Shown here piece after piece: positions 12,108-24,553 of a stretch of DNA of 64,000 nucleotides. Made by a program: the position numbers and the translations under genes. This DNA is from Cryptomeria japonica (Eukaryota > Streptophyta > Pinopsida > Cupressales > Cupressaceae): the NCBI RefSeq assembly GCF_030272615.1, contig NC_081406.1, positions 218,872,997-218,936,996 of the forward strand. The letters run 5' to 3'. The notes beneath the pieces were generated by a model, which did not search any database, was not told the DNA's origin, and saw only the letters and a program-made list of their open reading frames with translations. Each line of letters opens with the position of its first letter. Within the stretch, counting starts at the first letter, position 1.

Positions 12108-15100
12108 ATGGCATCTTCATCTTCTGCACCTGAGTTTATTGCAAACCCTACAATGGTAGAAAATATTAAGCACCCTAGACCCATGTTTAAAATCATTCCT
12201 AAGATTGCTAAGCAAGATGATTCCATCGGAGCCTTTTCTAAGATTCCGAAGGGAGTTGCTTTTGCCGAAGACCCGAGGATTTATATTCACTGCAACATAG
12301 AGAATTTAGGGTCAGATGACTTGAGGAACATGTACATAAATGTTATAACTAATGAACAAGGTTTAGTCAAGCCAAAGGATAAGATTGTTGAGGATTTAGG
12401 ATTTGTTGAAATTATGAACATTCCTAAATTTTCAGATAAGATAGTTCATCTTGTACTGAGTAGAGTTCATGGGGAGTTTATGTGGCTAGACTCTATTTTA
12501 AAAAATTACTAAGGAAGAAATCAAGGCAATTACTAGTTTACCCTCAATCGGTACTAGGCCTAACAAAAAGAAGAAGATACCAAACAAGGGTGTTATGGAC
12601 CTAACCGGAGCTACATTTGACAACAGATCTCTTAGGGTTAATGATATCATTGATGCAAATGTGAAATATGTGAGCATGGTATTTGGATATAGAGTTACAC
12701 ATGCAAAAAAGGTTAAATTATGTTTCTAGCTTATGTATTCATAGTGCATATGTTAAGAAAAATGCTAAAATTGATATTTGTGAGTGGCTTAAGGATGAAC
12801 TGCTAGATAACTTGAAGAAGATTAAGGGTGACAAGAAGGGGACATTCCATTTTGGGAATCTACTTGTGTGTTTAATGCTTTACTTCACAAAGGAGATAAC
12901 TGACATTGGTCACAAGGACTTTGCATATGACATCCCGGTAGGTAGACAGATCATGGAAGCTATTACTGGCATTGGCACTAACAGTGATGACATGGTAAAA
13001 GGCTACTTAAAAAACTTCCTCACCAAAATGAAGGCTAGAGAAAGGATACCACAAAGAATTGTGGATAAGTATGACAAGCAAATTTATTTTTTAATCAAAA
13101 GAGATGAAACATGGATGGAAGCTGTTACTCCTAGAACTATTTGGATAATAGAGATGGGATATGAAGTTGATCTAAATATTCTTGAGGCTTATGATAAGAC
13201 ACTTCTTGATTCACCAAGGGAACCTCCATAAGAAATTTTTGGTAGTGCTGAGACTATTGAGAGTGTTGTTTTGATGCAAAAGAAGAGAAAAAGAAGAGAA
13301 AAAAACATCAAAGATGCATCCAAAATGGATAAAGAAGTTAAGGAAAATGTGATGAACTTGAGTGGTATTTCTACTAGTGAAGTGGAAGGACTAGAACTGG
13401 TAGCTAATGTTTCATCAGTTGTCACTTCTTCTAATACAGACAGTGGTAAGGTAGCAGAGTTCAAGAGAGTTGAAAGGAGGAAGAGGAAACCCTCACCGGT
13501 ACCTTCTCCTTCTCCTAAAAGGACAATAACATTAAGGAAGAAGCAACAAGATGTAAGGGAGCCTAAAAAGAAGTTAACTCCAAAGAAGAAACAACAACCA
13601 AAGGCACCGGATACCCTTACATCAGAGGAACTGGTAAATGAAATTACAGAAGATGGTAATCTTTGCAATGTGAACAAACTTTATCATTCATTCAAGGATT
13701 TTGATAAGGATACAATAGAGGAAAGAATCATTTTACATCTTGACATATACAAGAAAGTTTTGATTGAGGTTGTAGATGATCTACCTAATGACTTATACAT
13801 AAGATTAGAGGCTAAAAGAATGTTAGTGATGGAATTGGATAAAAAGTTAAAGGTAGAAGAATTGCTGGCTGTTCACCCTATTAATTCTAGGAAAGAGATT
13901 GATGAACTGATTGCTGAAGCCAACTGGTCATTTTTATAAGTGGTCACTGATAGGTCAGCCTAATGGCTAGGAGAGTGAAAGAGATATCAGATGAAACCAC
14001 TGACAAATGGGACATATTTTTTGTAGAAAAAGAAAAGAAAGAGGAAAGGTAGAGACAAAAAATGGATAATTCTTTTGCAAAGGTATATCAAAAGGACAAA
14101 GGTAAAAGCAAAATTAGTAGTGTACCTATTATAAAGGTCATAGATAACCTTTCTCCACTAGCACAGGACATCCCACCAATAACTTTAGGGATACCGGTAC
14201 ATACAAATAATCAGCCAGATAAGGAGGTTGGAGAAATAACAAATGATGATACTAATCCAGATTCTAAAATTCTCTTTACTATGAATGTAGATACACAGGA
14301 TGTTAATATTGTTATGGATAAAGAGACTATAGAGGTTAAGACAATTGATGCTACAAACATTGAGATCTCTAAGTCACCGATTAACACTGTTGACTCTCAT
14401 AACATTGGAATACCGGCAGAAGCTAAGAAGCCTAACACTGAGAAGCCAACAAATGCAGAGGTAATAACATAGACTAAGAAACCGACAACAACTGTAAATA
14501 AAGAGGAAACAAATGATGGAAACAAGGAAGAAATTGTTAAGGTAATTGGTCAAGTATCTGTGGAAAACAAAGTTATTGCAGAACCAAGCACATCCACTAC
14601 AGATTTCAGACCTACAAATGTAATAGATGTTCTTTTGGATTCAATTAAGAGGATCACATAGTGCAATGCCTTAGCATTAAAGGCCATTGATGATACATTG
14701 CCTATTTTGAATATGATTTCATTGACATGTAAGTTAGATCATATTGATGGTTCTTTGGGTAAATTGGATCCATTGTCCAAATTTATTGCTTCAAATGTTC
14801 TAACTGTAGATAAGATCAATGAAGAAACCATTAAGGAAAGGGTAAATAAAGAAAAAGGTGAATTCTTTGAGAAAACTATCAAGGACTATACTAAGCATAT
14901 TGATTCCTTATTATTGGTACTTAATTCAACAACTTTGGAATACAAATAATTATATAAGGAAGCCTACAAGCCTCACCACCTGACTGAAGACATTGATGAG
15001 AAGATTAAGGAAACACAAAAGGAGACAGATAACATATCATATAATATGATAGGTTCTTTGGAAATTACCTCAGTTCTTGATAAAAAATGGCATCTTTTGA

Positions 15101-15358
15101 GGAAAAGATAGAGAAACTAGAGCAGGAAAAGGCAAGGATAAGGTTGAAGGCCCGGGAGCTAAAAAACAAACTTGGTCCAAATTGGTCAGTCTTATAACTC
15201 AGCGGGTTGAGCTATCTAAAGAAATAATTCAAGGAGTGTGATCACCAGAGCAATAGATGCATTAACTGAATGACATGATCCAATAGACAAAAACCATTAC
15301 CTCTAACAATAATAAATTCATGCAGAGCCTAAATCTAATATTGGTAGATATCTTTTAA
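12108..15358 (+). pseudogene. E2 ORF2: unknown large protein
   Basis: Starts at ATG 12108 (MASSSSAPEFIANP), the same start as E3 ORF2. The first 134 codons are open and include VLSRVHGEFMWLD. Frameshifts near 12500 and 12705 then interrupt it, with ITKEEIKAIT lying between them. The 12683-13231 and 13271-13939 stretches encode the best-preserved block: DICEWLKDELLDN, GTFHFGNLLVCLMLY, a Lys/Arg/Pro-rich basic segment and RLEAKRMLVMELDKK...EIDELI. A Thr/Asp/Glu-rich linker and a helical C-terminus follow and decay after about 15,050. It is a co-orthologue-like match to E3 ORF2 and a distant match to E1 ORF2. No enzyme motif is seen. Confidence 0.75.
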
Positions 15359-15605
15359 ATTTTAAACAACTGGTTACAAGCTATGAGGTAGAATTTTCGT
15401 ATTCTTTGATTCTTTTTGACATCCTTTGTCATTGATGTCAAAGGGGGAGTAGTATGGACAAAAATGTATGGAAGAAAATGCACAAAAGAAATGACTTTCT
15501 TAGGGGGAGCACACTCTTTTTGAGGATCAGTTTTGGACTTCATTTTTGGACAATAGTTTTTGGATTTTTCTCATGAGTGTTGCCATCAATGCCAAAGGGG
15601 GAGAT
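15359..15605 (+). other. E2 3' noncoding region with repeated polypurine tracts
   Basis: Contains CAAAGGGGGAGTAG at 15439, TTAGGGGGAGCACAC near 15499 and the main PPT GCCAAAGGGGGAGAT at 15591-15605 abutting the 3' LTR. Multiple PPT copies are a known hallmark of Sirevirus Copia elements. A 13-bp inverted repeat (15579-15591 with 15646-15658) spans the PPT/LTR junction. Confidence 0.82.
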
Positions 15606-16439
15606 TGTTGGCATTCTACACTCACATGAGAATGGTTGATGTTGTCATTGATGGCAACCAATCAGTAACAGGATTCTACAGGTTCACCGATAATGTAGAC
15701 ATCATACACTGGCACCAGCAGGCACAACAAGTTTATTCATCGACATCTAGTTTACACCGGCAACGAAGCATACCGACATCCATGCTGACATGAGACAAGT
15801 TTTGTTTATGTGAATTGTAATGTAATAAAATTAATTATTTGTAAGTCGACATGATGTATTGTAAAGACTGATATGTGTATGAGATCTTATAGGTCATTTT
15901 TTATATGGTATTATGTAGAAGATAGCGAAAATATTTTGTAATAAGGCAGATAGGTTATGTGAGTGAATATCATTCACCAACAATTTTTTGGTTAAGCTTT
16001 CTGATAGAGCTTAAACCGGTACTGAATCAAGCATTGTAGATGCTATTTTGAGTAGTACATTGTCTTGAATTTAATTATCCATTTTGTAGTCACTGAGACT
16101 TTTTCATTGAGTAGTGAGCTCTAAGCTGTTGGCCTTCCTGCATGTGCAGTGCCGGCCCTATTGTAAGTAATATTTATTCATATTGTCCAGTGAGTAAATA
16201 TTGTGGGTCACAAATACCACCAAGGTTTTTCCCTTATCGGGTTTCCTCGCCAAAATATCTTGTGTTATGGTGTGCATTTATGCTGTCTCTGTTATTTCTC
16301 TTTGCTAGATTATTACTTGTTTAGCGGTACATTAATTTGGGTTGCAAAGTTATAAATAAGTTCAAATATTCCATTAATTGGTTAGACACTGATTCAGCCC
16401 CCACTCTTAGTGTCTTTGGGACTACCATTACATCTAACA
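15606..16439 (+). repeat. E2 3' LTR
   Basis: 834 bp, TGTTGGCATT to ATCTAACA. Matches the split 5' LTR. Confidence 0.93.
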
Positions 16440-16440
16440 T

Positions 16441-16515
16441 ACTTTCCTTCTTTTGCATATTTCAATTCATGCTAAGATAAGTTTCAGATTATCAAAGCAG
16501 TCCTCTTTTTTAAAT
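16441..16515 (+). repeat. Direct repeat copy B flanking E2
   Basis: Near-identical to 1472-1547. It continues into the E0 LTR end, whereas copy A is cut off by the inverted ORF2 fragment. Confidence 0.85.
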
Positions 16516-16565
16516 TGTTGGGGAACATTGATTCACCCCCTCTTAATATTTTGGTCTATTCAACA

Positions 16566-16616
16566 CTCCCTTCTCTTTCTCTTTTTCTCTCCCTCTCCTT
16601 CCCCCCCCTCTCTCTC

Positions 16617-16647
<31 letters not shown>

Positions 16648-16900
16648 CCGTATCAGTTATCAAATATTATCCAATATCTTTAATTAGTAATATATTAATA
16701 AAATATTAATAATATATATATTAATATATTATAATATATATTATAATATACTATATGTAATATATTAATAAATCAATACTATATAATATAATAATATATT
16801 ATATATTATTAATTATATTTATAATAAAAAATAAAAATCAGATATTGGATTCATATCTGATATTTGATTCATATCAGATAACTAATATTTCTAACAAAAA
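16566..16900. repeat. CT microsatellite followed by AT-rich tract
   Basis: 16566-16650 is (CT)n/CTCTCC sequence continuing the tract at 1-307. From about 16690 the sequence is nearly pure A/T (TAATATATTA motifs), ending in two tandem copies of a TGATATTTGATTCATATC-like unit near 16836-16883. No gene. Confidence 0.85.
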
Positions 16901-17739
16901 TCAAATGCATTGGTATGTGCCTTGGGATTGCATTGGGATTTGGCTAGGACATGCCAAACCTAGAAAGTTAGTTTAGACAAAATGTGTTTTTGTGTCTTCC
17001 TTGCTTGTCCAAACTTCGCTTTGGTGGTTGACGACCGTTTTTTTAGCCAAAATTGATGAAACAAAAATGTTTTTAAGGACATTCTTATCTTTCCAACAAT
17101 ATAAGTTTTGTCTTATTTGGACTTTAATAAATAATTATTATTCATTTTCTAATTGAATTCTGACTAAAGTCCTAATTGATAGGCTACTTGAAAAACATCT
17201 ATAAATTTTAAATAGTATCACATTTTTTGAATCTAAAACCTTCACCACATTCTATTCTTCACCTACCAAAGGATAAAAAAAATAAATTGAATTTCACAAA
17301 TTTTTGACCAAGTTAAGGTGGTCAGGCATAAAACTTTTTTGTATTTTTACAAAGTTGTAGTAAAAAATTTCTAATAAATTATTTACATTAAAAAAATTAC
17401 AAAAAAATAAGTGTCACATCTGGGCATGAGTCTTCTACTTACATTTAAAATATTATAATTTATTTGTGGTTAGGGTGGTCAAATAGACACGTACTTCTTA
17501 TCTTTTTCCTGAAATTTTAGTACTACTGCATTGAAATTTCAAATTTTTGTCAAATGGATTTTTTTTTTCTGAAAACAACTAGTAGCTTAGAAACTACATT
17601 CAGTTTGCCACAAATTCTATTCTTACATACTTTTAAAATAATGTTGATATCTTATTCAAATTTTTATGTCAAGTTGCCTAACTTTGTTTTTCTGAATTTT
17701 CATTGGCACTTAAGCACCTATTTGGCGTCTCATGATCCT
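16901..17739. other. Unassigned AT-rich sequence
   Basis: No supported gene, LTR end or repeat was recognised in this stretch. Confidence 0.5.
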
Positions 17740-18175
17740 GCACAAACCCTCTCTCTCTCTCTCCCTCTTTTTAGATCTCTATCTCTATATCTATATCTCT
17801 TTCCCTCTCTACATATCTCCATATTTCTTCTTTCATTTATCCCTCTATCTCTATCTATTTATCTCTCTCTTCATCTATATATCCCCCTCTCTATCTATCA
17901 CTTTCTATCTCTATCTCTATATTTCTATATCTCCTTCTCTCCCCCTCAATTTATTTTTCTCTTCCTTCTCTATCTATTTATCTCTCCTCTCTCTCTCTCT
18001 ATTTGTCCACGTATCTCTCTCTTTCTCTCCATCTTCCTTTTCTCTTTCACCATCTCTATCTATAGGTCTATTTTATTCTCTATATCTATCTCTTTATCCA
18101 TATTTCTCTCCCACTTTCCCTCTCTATGTCTCCCTCTTTCTACCCCTATCTCTACCTCTCTCTCTCTAACCCTAT
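17740..18175. repeat. CT-rich low-complexity tract
   Basis: Dense CTCTCT/TATCTC pyrimidine repeats. The long open frames through it (Ser/Leu/Tyr-rich) are products of the repeat and are not called as genes. Confidence 0.9.
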
Positions 18176-20718
18176 ATCAAACATAACATGAGATTGTTGG
18201 TAATGAAATTTGATTATCTCATTGATTCAAAGGTTTTGTTTTAGTTATGATTGGATCCCTGTAAATGGGTGCATAGTTGATTTCAAGCTATCACTTCTCC
18301 ATTGAGACCTTTGTTTCACAAATAATGTCATGGCCTACCAATTGAGCTCATGTAATATACAAATTTATGCAAAATTTAGACCATTTTTTTCTCTAGTTAA
18401 CTTTCCACACCTCTTTGGCATACCCATTGCACCCAAGGTGCAATTGCTAATTATATTTTAATATAGAGATGCAAAGTGTATAGTTTAATATGGATTTTTA
18501 ATTTTAATAAATATTGTAATATTTCTTTTTTATTTTTTCTTTGGATGTAAACAACTTTTAAATTTTATAATATCTATTGTGTAGTTTATTTTTTCAATCT
18601 TAAAACATCTTAATTTTACTTTAGTTCTTATCACTCAATTATCTCATATGCTACCAAATCTACAATAATATCTCTTAAACACAATTTGTATGGTAGCATT
18701 TGCAACTTTTAAAAGAGCATTAATTTGTAGCTGAACAAATCAATCAAGAAGTTGGAGCTATGATGGATGATATCATGCTATGTGAATCCAAAATTGAGAG
18801 TGACATATATGACATGAATTAAACTGGTCTCCTAATCATAAGACATATAATTCATTGATTCACAAACCATCAACCCTATGAAGAGATTTTTCACATGGTG
18901 TGAGCAAGCCCAAATTTATTTGGTGATCCCATTTGAGTAGAATAAAATAATTGCACAAAATTTTTTTAAATATTCATTAAACTAAGGGATTTTCATTTTT
19001 CACTTGAGAGGGGAGTCACTTTTTGGGATTTTGGCATCACTAGATTCACAAAGATCAAGGAAAGGGCAAGCAAGAATGATGAGGGTTACTTTTGAGACCC
19101 TACATGTGAAGGGCATTCCCTAGCACCAATTATATAATCATTAGAAAGATAGGGGAATTATAGTTTCTATTAAGGTCATTTGTATATATCTATTGTAGAG
19201 TAGTGGAATATGGTTCACTAGTTTAAACATGCAAACTATGAATCAAACTCATTCACATCAACATACATTGGGGAGACAACCAATAGGGCCAACTACAAAC
19301 CCTTGAAAGAGTTGGGAACATGAATTGGTTGCTTCCATATTAAGATATTGATGCAATTGGATAAGATAGAATAACGAAATGTAAGAACTAGGGCTAAAGT
19401 TGCAAAATTGGAAGTAATCAACATAAAAGGTAAGTTGCATATTAAATTTGCAAACATGGATAAAAAAGGAACATATGTTTGTAATTTGATCCTAAAAGTG
19501 TTGGATTGTTTCAATAGGCATCATTGTCCTCAAGATGTCTGATATATATATCAGAAAAAAGTTCAAGGTCAGGATGTCACTTTAAATATTTCCCTAGAAT
19601 GTCATCGAATAAGAGTTAGAGACTAAAAATAATTGTCATTGTCTAGGGTTTTCTACTCCAAAATCTACTTCTATTTTTCTAATATTGCACTCTAAATCTA
19701 TAATACTTCTTTTCTAAACCTACACACACAAGAGGAAAAATGGTGTTGGGCTGATAGGGGTTTGTATAGATGAAACCCTAGGTTTGAAATTAACCCTATA
19801 GTGAAGAATAGATTAAAAAAGAGAGATCTCTTACCCTTCTAGGAATAGAATTCCAAAATGAAATGTTATTTTTTCATTCATGAATCTCCCTTGCCTTGAA
19901 GTCTTCATGAAAGGTTGATGTTGCTATGTCGGATCTTATGCATGTTTTCATATAAACTTGATCATGAATACCATCTTGAATGCTTTAAATTATGAATACT
20001 TGGATTCTCCTTCATTGCCTTGATGAAGCTTGATTGCTTTCTTAATTTGAATTATTAATGTGGAGTGAATTCTTTCATGATAGATATTTCAAACAAGGGG
20101 ATAATATTTCTTTTATATCTAACTTGATGAAAGGTGTTGAAAATTATGAAGAAGGCCAACATCAAGTATCTTTTCCCTATCAACTTTTTCCCATTGTTAG
20201 AGAGCTCAAATTTGGTCCCTTCTTGCCTGGAGTATGACACCTAGCACCCTAGTCTAGGACAACAAGGGCTCTAGGTGCCTAGTCTAGTCCTTCTAGTTTG
20301 AGCCAAGGTCAAGAAGAAAAGAGAGAAAGCAGAGACCACATATTTGGCACTAGTTTGACTAAAATCAAGCATAATCAAGGAAAAGAAGGTTAAAAACCAA
20401 GGTGAGACCCAAATAAGCATGAAACTATATGAAAATAAAATTTACAACACTTCATCTATTTTCATATCTATTTAAAATATCCATGTATGGAAGGGGGAAC
20501 CAAACAATGCAAATTATTAGCAAGATTTGAAATATTCTTTTGAGGCATTTTGCTCTTCACATCTGCCCATTATCTTGTACAAATTCATTTCATAGAAATT
20601 TATTCTAATTTTAATTATGCTTCAATGTTATTTTGAATAAAGGTAGACAATGGTTTGATTAAATCAATAGGTTTAATTTAAATTTATAAATTACCAAACT
20701 TTAAAACATTTGAATCTA
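18176..20718. other. Unassigned intergenic sequence
   Basis: AT-rich DNA without a recognisable coding region. Near 20230-20290 there is a set of CTAGTCTAG/CCTAGTCT repeats (CACCTAGCACCCTAG and GGTGCCTAGTCTAG) that could be a remnant LTR, but no partner copy is in the window. Confidence 0.5.
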
Positions 20719-20723
20719 AAACT

Positions 20724-21773
20724 TGTAGGTCTCAGAGACAACTGAGAGGGGGGGTGAATCAGTTGTCTAATAAATTCAAACCAAAAACTTATTAACCAAC
20801 TTAATGCTTAATACCGGTGAATCAGTTAAGTATGCCGGTAGATAGTGTTAACAGTAAATTCCTATACCGGTAAGAATTAATGCATGAAGCATAAGCACAA
20901 AGTCATCCACAACACATAACACCAATATTTGTATGTGGAAACCCTGTAAGGGGAAAAACCATGGTGGGAAACCTTACCCACAATCAGATGATACTACTGC
21001 AGATAGTAAGTGTACAAAAGGGGTCTGCACATGCAGAAAGGCCAATAGCCTAGAGCTCACTGCTCAATCACAAATGGGAGTCACACTGACTATAGTTGGA
21101 TGGTTAAATCCAATAAGAATGTACTACACAAAATTGCATCTTCATATGCTGAATTCAATACCTGTGTAATGCTGATATGCTTCTACAAAAACCTAACTTC
21201 ATCTTCAAATGATGTCTTCGTGTATGCCTCTGCTTTATCTTGCATATACCTTTACTTAAATCTTTTTCACATTCCACACTTGATCTTACAAATAAGATCT
21301 TACATTTATACCATACCCTAAGACCAATTTTAGTAGGTCAGCTCTACAAGATATTACAATAAAAACATTTTACAAACAATACAATATCCGATGCAATAAC
21401 TGATTGAACATGTCAACTTAATGCATTTATAACAATAATAAATCATCTCCATAGTGTGCCATGCTGATCTGGAAAAGATAAACCTGCCGGTGTAACCCTA
21501 GATAACCTAGACCTATTTGCCGGTAAAAGCAAATATGAAAATAAGAATATACCAATGATTATTAAAAATAAAGTGTCCACATGATGTCTTCGACATTACC
21601 AAGTGTCTTCCATGTCATTCCAGGTACCGGTGAACATTATATCCTGCTGGTTAATCATATACCGGTAACTGTTGCACAGTTTACTGTTTGCTAGTGAATG
21701 TTGCTGGATCTCCAAAGTAGGTGTATTTAGTAGGTGTTGACATCAATGACAAAACCATACCAAAATACCAACA
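20724..21773 (-). repeat. E5 3' LTR
   Basis: 1,050 bp, TGTAGGTC to ACCAACA on the plus strand. It carries several ACCGGT/GCCGGT hexamers and lies next to the PPT. It differs from the other LTR mainly by C/T and G/A transitions. Confidence 0.95.
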
Positions 21774-22159
21774 ATCTCCCCCTTCGGCATTGATGGCAAC
21801 ACAAGATAGAAAAACCATCAAAGTGCCAAAACAGAGATGCCAAGTGTAAAACCAACAATCTCCTCAAGGTGACAATCTCTCCCCCTGGAAGCAACATGAG
21901 TTATTTTATGTTATCCTATACAAATTTTCACCATAGATATCTATCCTCAATTGATAACGTGTTTTTCCATATATCTCTCCCCCTTTGACATCAAATGCCA
22001 AAGCTACAAAATTTAAGTCCATACAAAAATACCAACTACTCCCCCTGAGAAGTAGCTTCCTCATCAAATACCAGAATAAAAGATTTGTCCATTTAATTCT
22101 GTCGGTTGATGACAATCATCAACTGTCTAAGTCTCTACCAGTGGAGGTATGACTCTGAG
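21774..22159 (-). other. E5 3' noncoding region with repeated PPTs
   Basis: On the minus strand it contains GGGGGAG tracts at about 21870-21890, 21970-21990, 22035-22050 and the main PPT at 21774-21788 (plus-strand ATCTCCCCCTTCGGC). The tract near 21980 reads GATGTCAAAGGGGGAGAG, matching the internal PPT copies of E2 (15439) and E3 (47383). Confidence 0.85.
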
Positions 22160-22934
22160 CTAATCTCTGAGATACTCAAAAGTTTCCTTAGGCAAAGGTT
22201 TTGTGAAAATATCTGCAAGTTGTTCTTTAGTATTCACAAAAAACTAGTTTTATCTCCTTTTCTTCAACTTTTTCCCTTAGAAAATTTAGTTTGATACAAA
22301 CATGTTTTGTTTTAGAATGTAATACTAGATTCTTAGATATATCAATTGCTGCAGTTTTATCACAATATATAGTAATAGGTTCTTTGCATTTTACCTTTAT
22401 GTCTTTCAATATTTGCTTAAGCCAAAGTACCTGTGTACAGTTTGTTGCTACTGCAACATATTCTGATTCTGCTGTTGATAAAGATGTATAACTCTGTTCC
22501 TTACTTAACCAAGAAACTAATCTCTTTCCAAGAAAGAATGCTCCTCCAGTGGTGCTTTTTCTATCATCCACATCTCCTGCCCAATTTGCATCTGTGTATG
22601 CATATAGACCAAAATTTTCATCTTTAGGATACCATAATCCAAGATTTTCTATGCCTTGTAAGTACCAGAAAATCCTTTTTACTGCTGATTCATGATTTTC
22701 CCTAGGATTACTCTGAAATTTAGAAACTATACATACTGCATTCATAATATCAGGTCTAGTTTGTGTCAAATATAGTAAACCTCCTATCATAAATTTGTAT
22801 CTAGTTGGATTAACAAGTGTAGATTCATCCCTTTGAGATAATTTGTCATTTGTTGTCATAGGTGTGCTTACCGGTTTAGAGTTCTCCATCCCAAATTTCT
22901 TAAGTAGTTCTTTCAAGTACTTAGATTGACTCAA
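22160..22934 (-). pseudogene. E5 pol: end of RT and RNase H
   Basis: Encodes the last part of the Copia polyprotein. It starts at the SKYLKELLKKFGM connector, then LTQTRPDI, the RNase H core LYAYTDANWAGD, KSTTGG..FFLG, and SLSTAESEYVAV, then the tether VLWLKQIL. RNase H removes the RNA strand during reverse transcription. A one-base insertion in a T run near 22240-22250 shifts the frame; the other frame continues with EQLADIFTKPLP to a stop at 22160, the usual Copia C-terminus. It is joined upstream through a TAG at 22962. Confidence 0.93.
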
Positions 22935-22961
22935 AAATATGCCTTTATTAGTCTGTAAAAT

Positions 22962-23378
22962 CTACAATCCTAAAAAGAATTTTATTTCTCTGATCATTGA
23001 CATTTCAAATTCTTGCTGCATTTCAAAAGAAAATTCTTTGCATAATTCATCTTCTCCTCCAAAGATTATATCATCAATAAATACTTCAATAATCAAGATG
23101 TCATCATTAGTTACTTTGTAATATAAATTGCTATCTGCATTTCTTTTAGTAAAACCAATATTTAAAAGATACTTATCCGATATTGCATACCAAGCTCTTG
23201 GAGCTTGTTTTAATCCATATAGAGCTTTTCTTAATCTGCAAACCATATCATTGTCATCTGTCAAGGAAAATCCATTAGGTTGTTCAATATAGACTTCCTC
23301 TTCAAGATCTCCATTCAAAAATGCACATTTAATATCCATTTGATAAACTTTGTAATCCTTGTGAGCTGCAAAAGCCAA
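22962..23378 (-). pseudogene. E5 pol: reverse transcriptase palm
   Basis: RT domain segment. It shows YKVYQMDIKCAFLNGDLEEEVY (first catalytic Asp in MDIK), RLRKALYGLKQAPRAWY and the catalytic FIDDIIFG, the Copia form of YVDD. It is one frame off the upstream segment because of a single-base deletion near 23395 (just after the PVARM motif), and it ends at an in-frame TAG where Copia elements read on into the RT thumb. Confidence 0.95.
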
Positions 23379-23389
23379 GAATAATCTAA

Positions 23390-23953
23390 CTACCTCATTC
23401 TGGCTACCGGTGCAAAAGTTTCATTGTAATCAACTCCTTCTTTCTGAGAATATCCCTTACACACTAGTCTTGCTTTATTTCTGACAACCTTACCATCTTT
23501 GTTGAGTTTGTTTCTAAATACCCATTTGGTTCCAATTACATTTTTATTTTTCCAAGTATTATTTTTCTCAATTTGTCCTAATTCTTCTTCCATAGCTTTA
23601 ATCCAAAATTTATCTTCACATGCCTCATTGATAGATAATGGTTCAATTTGAGAAATAAGACATACCTCTTCATTTGCCAATCTTCCTCTTGTCATGACTC
23701 CTTTAAATTTGCTTCCAATTATTTGATCTTCAGAATGATTCAGTCTTACATACCGGGGTGTCTTAGTCTGTTGTTGTTCTTCAATTACTGTGGAATCCTC
23801 TGATGATACCGGAGTAACTGGATCATCATTCTGTACCGGTGGATTTATTGTAGGTTCATTTGTCATAATTTCTGTTCCCGGTTCAGAGTCTATATACCTT
23901 GAAGTTCCTCTGAATTGTTCATCAATCTTTACATTTGTACTCTCAACAATTTT
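23390..23953 (-). pseudogene. E5 pol: integrase C-terminus to RT start
   Basis: Encodes the variable Ser/Thr/Glu-rich linker, then the RT N-terminus with the Copia signatures [33 protein letters not shown] and [26 protein letters not shown]. The frame stays the same as the integrase segment; the TAG at 23954 separates them. It ends at the frameshift near 23395. Confidence 0.93.
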
Positions 23954-24553
23954 CTATAATCTTTTATTAAAACATCTATATGCTTTACTCTTAGATGAAT
24001 AACCAAGAAATATTCCTTCATCACTTCTAGGATCAAACTTTCCAATATACTCATCTCTTCTAATATAACATTTACTTCCAAAAATTCTTAAATACTTAAG
24101 AGTACGAGTATTACCAAACCATAGTTCATGAGGGGTCTTACCGATTTCACCTTTGATGTGAACTTTGTTGAATGTATAGACAACAGTGCTTACTACCTCT
24201 CTCCAGTACACATGTGGTAGATTTGCTTCTGATAACATACTTCTTGCTACATTCAAAATAGTTCTATTTTTTCTTTCAACAACTCCATTCTATTGTGGTG
24301 TCCGAGGTGCTGATAACAATCTTTTGATTCCATTTACTTCACAGAATGTATTAAAATCTTTAGATGTGAATTCTCCTCCTTGATCTGATCTTAAACATTT
24401 AATTTTCTTACTGGTTTCATTTTTAACCTTTGCTTTGAATAGTTTGAACTTCCTGAGTGCTTCTGATTTTTCTCTGAGAAAAGTAACCCAACACATTCTA
24501 GAATAATCATCAATAATTAGCATGAAGTATCTATCACCTTGTAAGCTTTTAGT
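23954..24553 (-). pseudogene. E5 pol: integrase catalytic core
   Basis: Integrase core with the DDE triad. It shows LIIDDYSRMCWVTFL (first Asp), LRSDQGGEFTSKDF (second Asp) and the region around 24262-24290 that holds the VERKN-type Glu. A TAG at 24290 falls just before the NGVVERKN motif. The GKF/SDEGIFLGYSSKSKAYR segment after it is the Copia GKGY-like C-terminal region. Integrase inserts the cDNA, giving the 5-bp TSD. The TGA at 24554 cuts it from gag-PR. Confidence 0.94.

Larger units (their letters stand above)
1904..16439 (+). mobile_element. E2: LTR retrotransposon without pol, split by E1
   Basis: The LTRs begin TGTTGGCAT and end ATCTAACA. The 5' LTR is 1904-2419 plus 10330-10630 and the 3' LTR is 15606-16439. 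A tRNA-iMet-type PBS follows the 5' LTR and a GGGGGAGAT polypurine tract precedes the 3' LTR. The internal region (10631-15605) carries only ORF1 (coiled coil plus zinc knuckles) and ORF2 (large unknown protein). No protease, integrase, RT or RNase H is present. No matching 5-bp TSD is seen: the left flank is an inverted ORF2 fragment and the right flank is host LTR E0. Confidence 0.85.
308..16565 (+). mobile_element. E0: solo LTR, split by nested E2 and E1
   Basis: The LTR proper is 308 to about 1547 plus about 16513-16565. It begins TATTAGAAATACTTG (a TG start mutated to TA is likely) and ends ATTCACCCCCTCTT...CAACA, the same style of 3' end as the other LTRs in the window. It is flanked by CTCCC at 303-307 and 16566-16570, a candidate 5-bp TSD, although in CT-rich DNA that match could be chance. 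No internal domain of the same family is seen next to it, so it is read as a solo LTR left by LTR-LTR recombination. Confidence 0.6.

Noticed and set aside
17554-18186. Long open frame (about 210 codons) with Ser/Leu/Tyr repeats
   Set aside because: It runs through CT-rich simple repeat DNA; two overlapping frames are open for the same reason, and no domain is visible.
20933-21169. Short open frame with Cys/Lys-rich start (WKPCKGKNHGGKP)
   Set aside because: It lies within the E5 LTR and recurs in the other LTR at 26534; it is on the strand opposite to the element and has no supporting signal.
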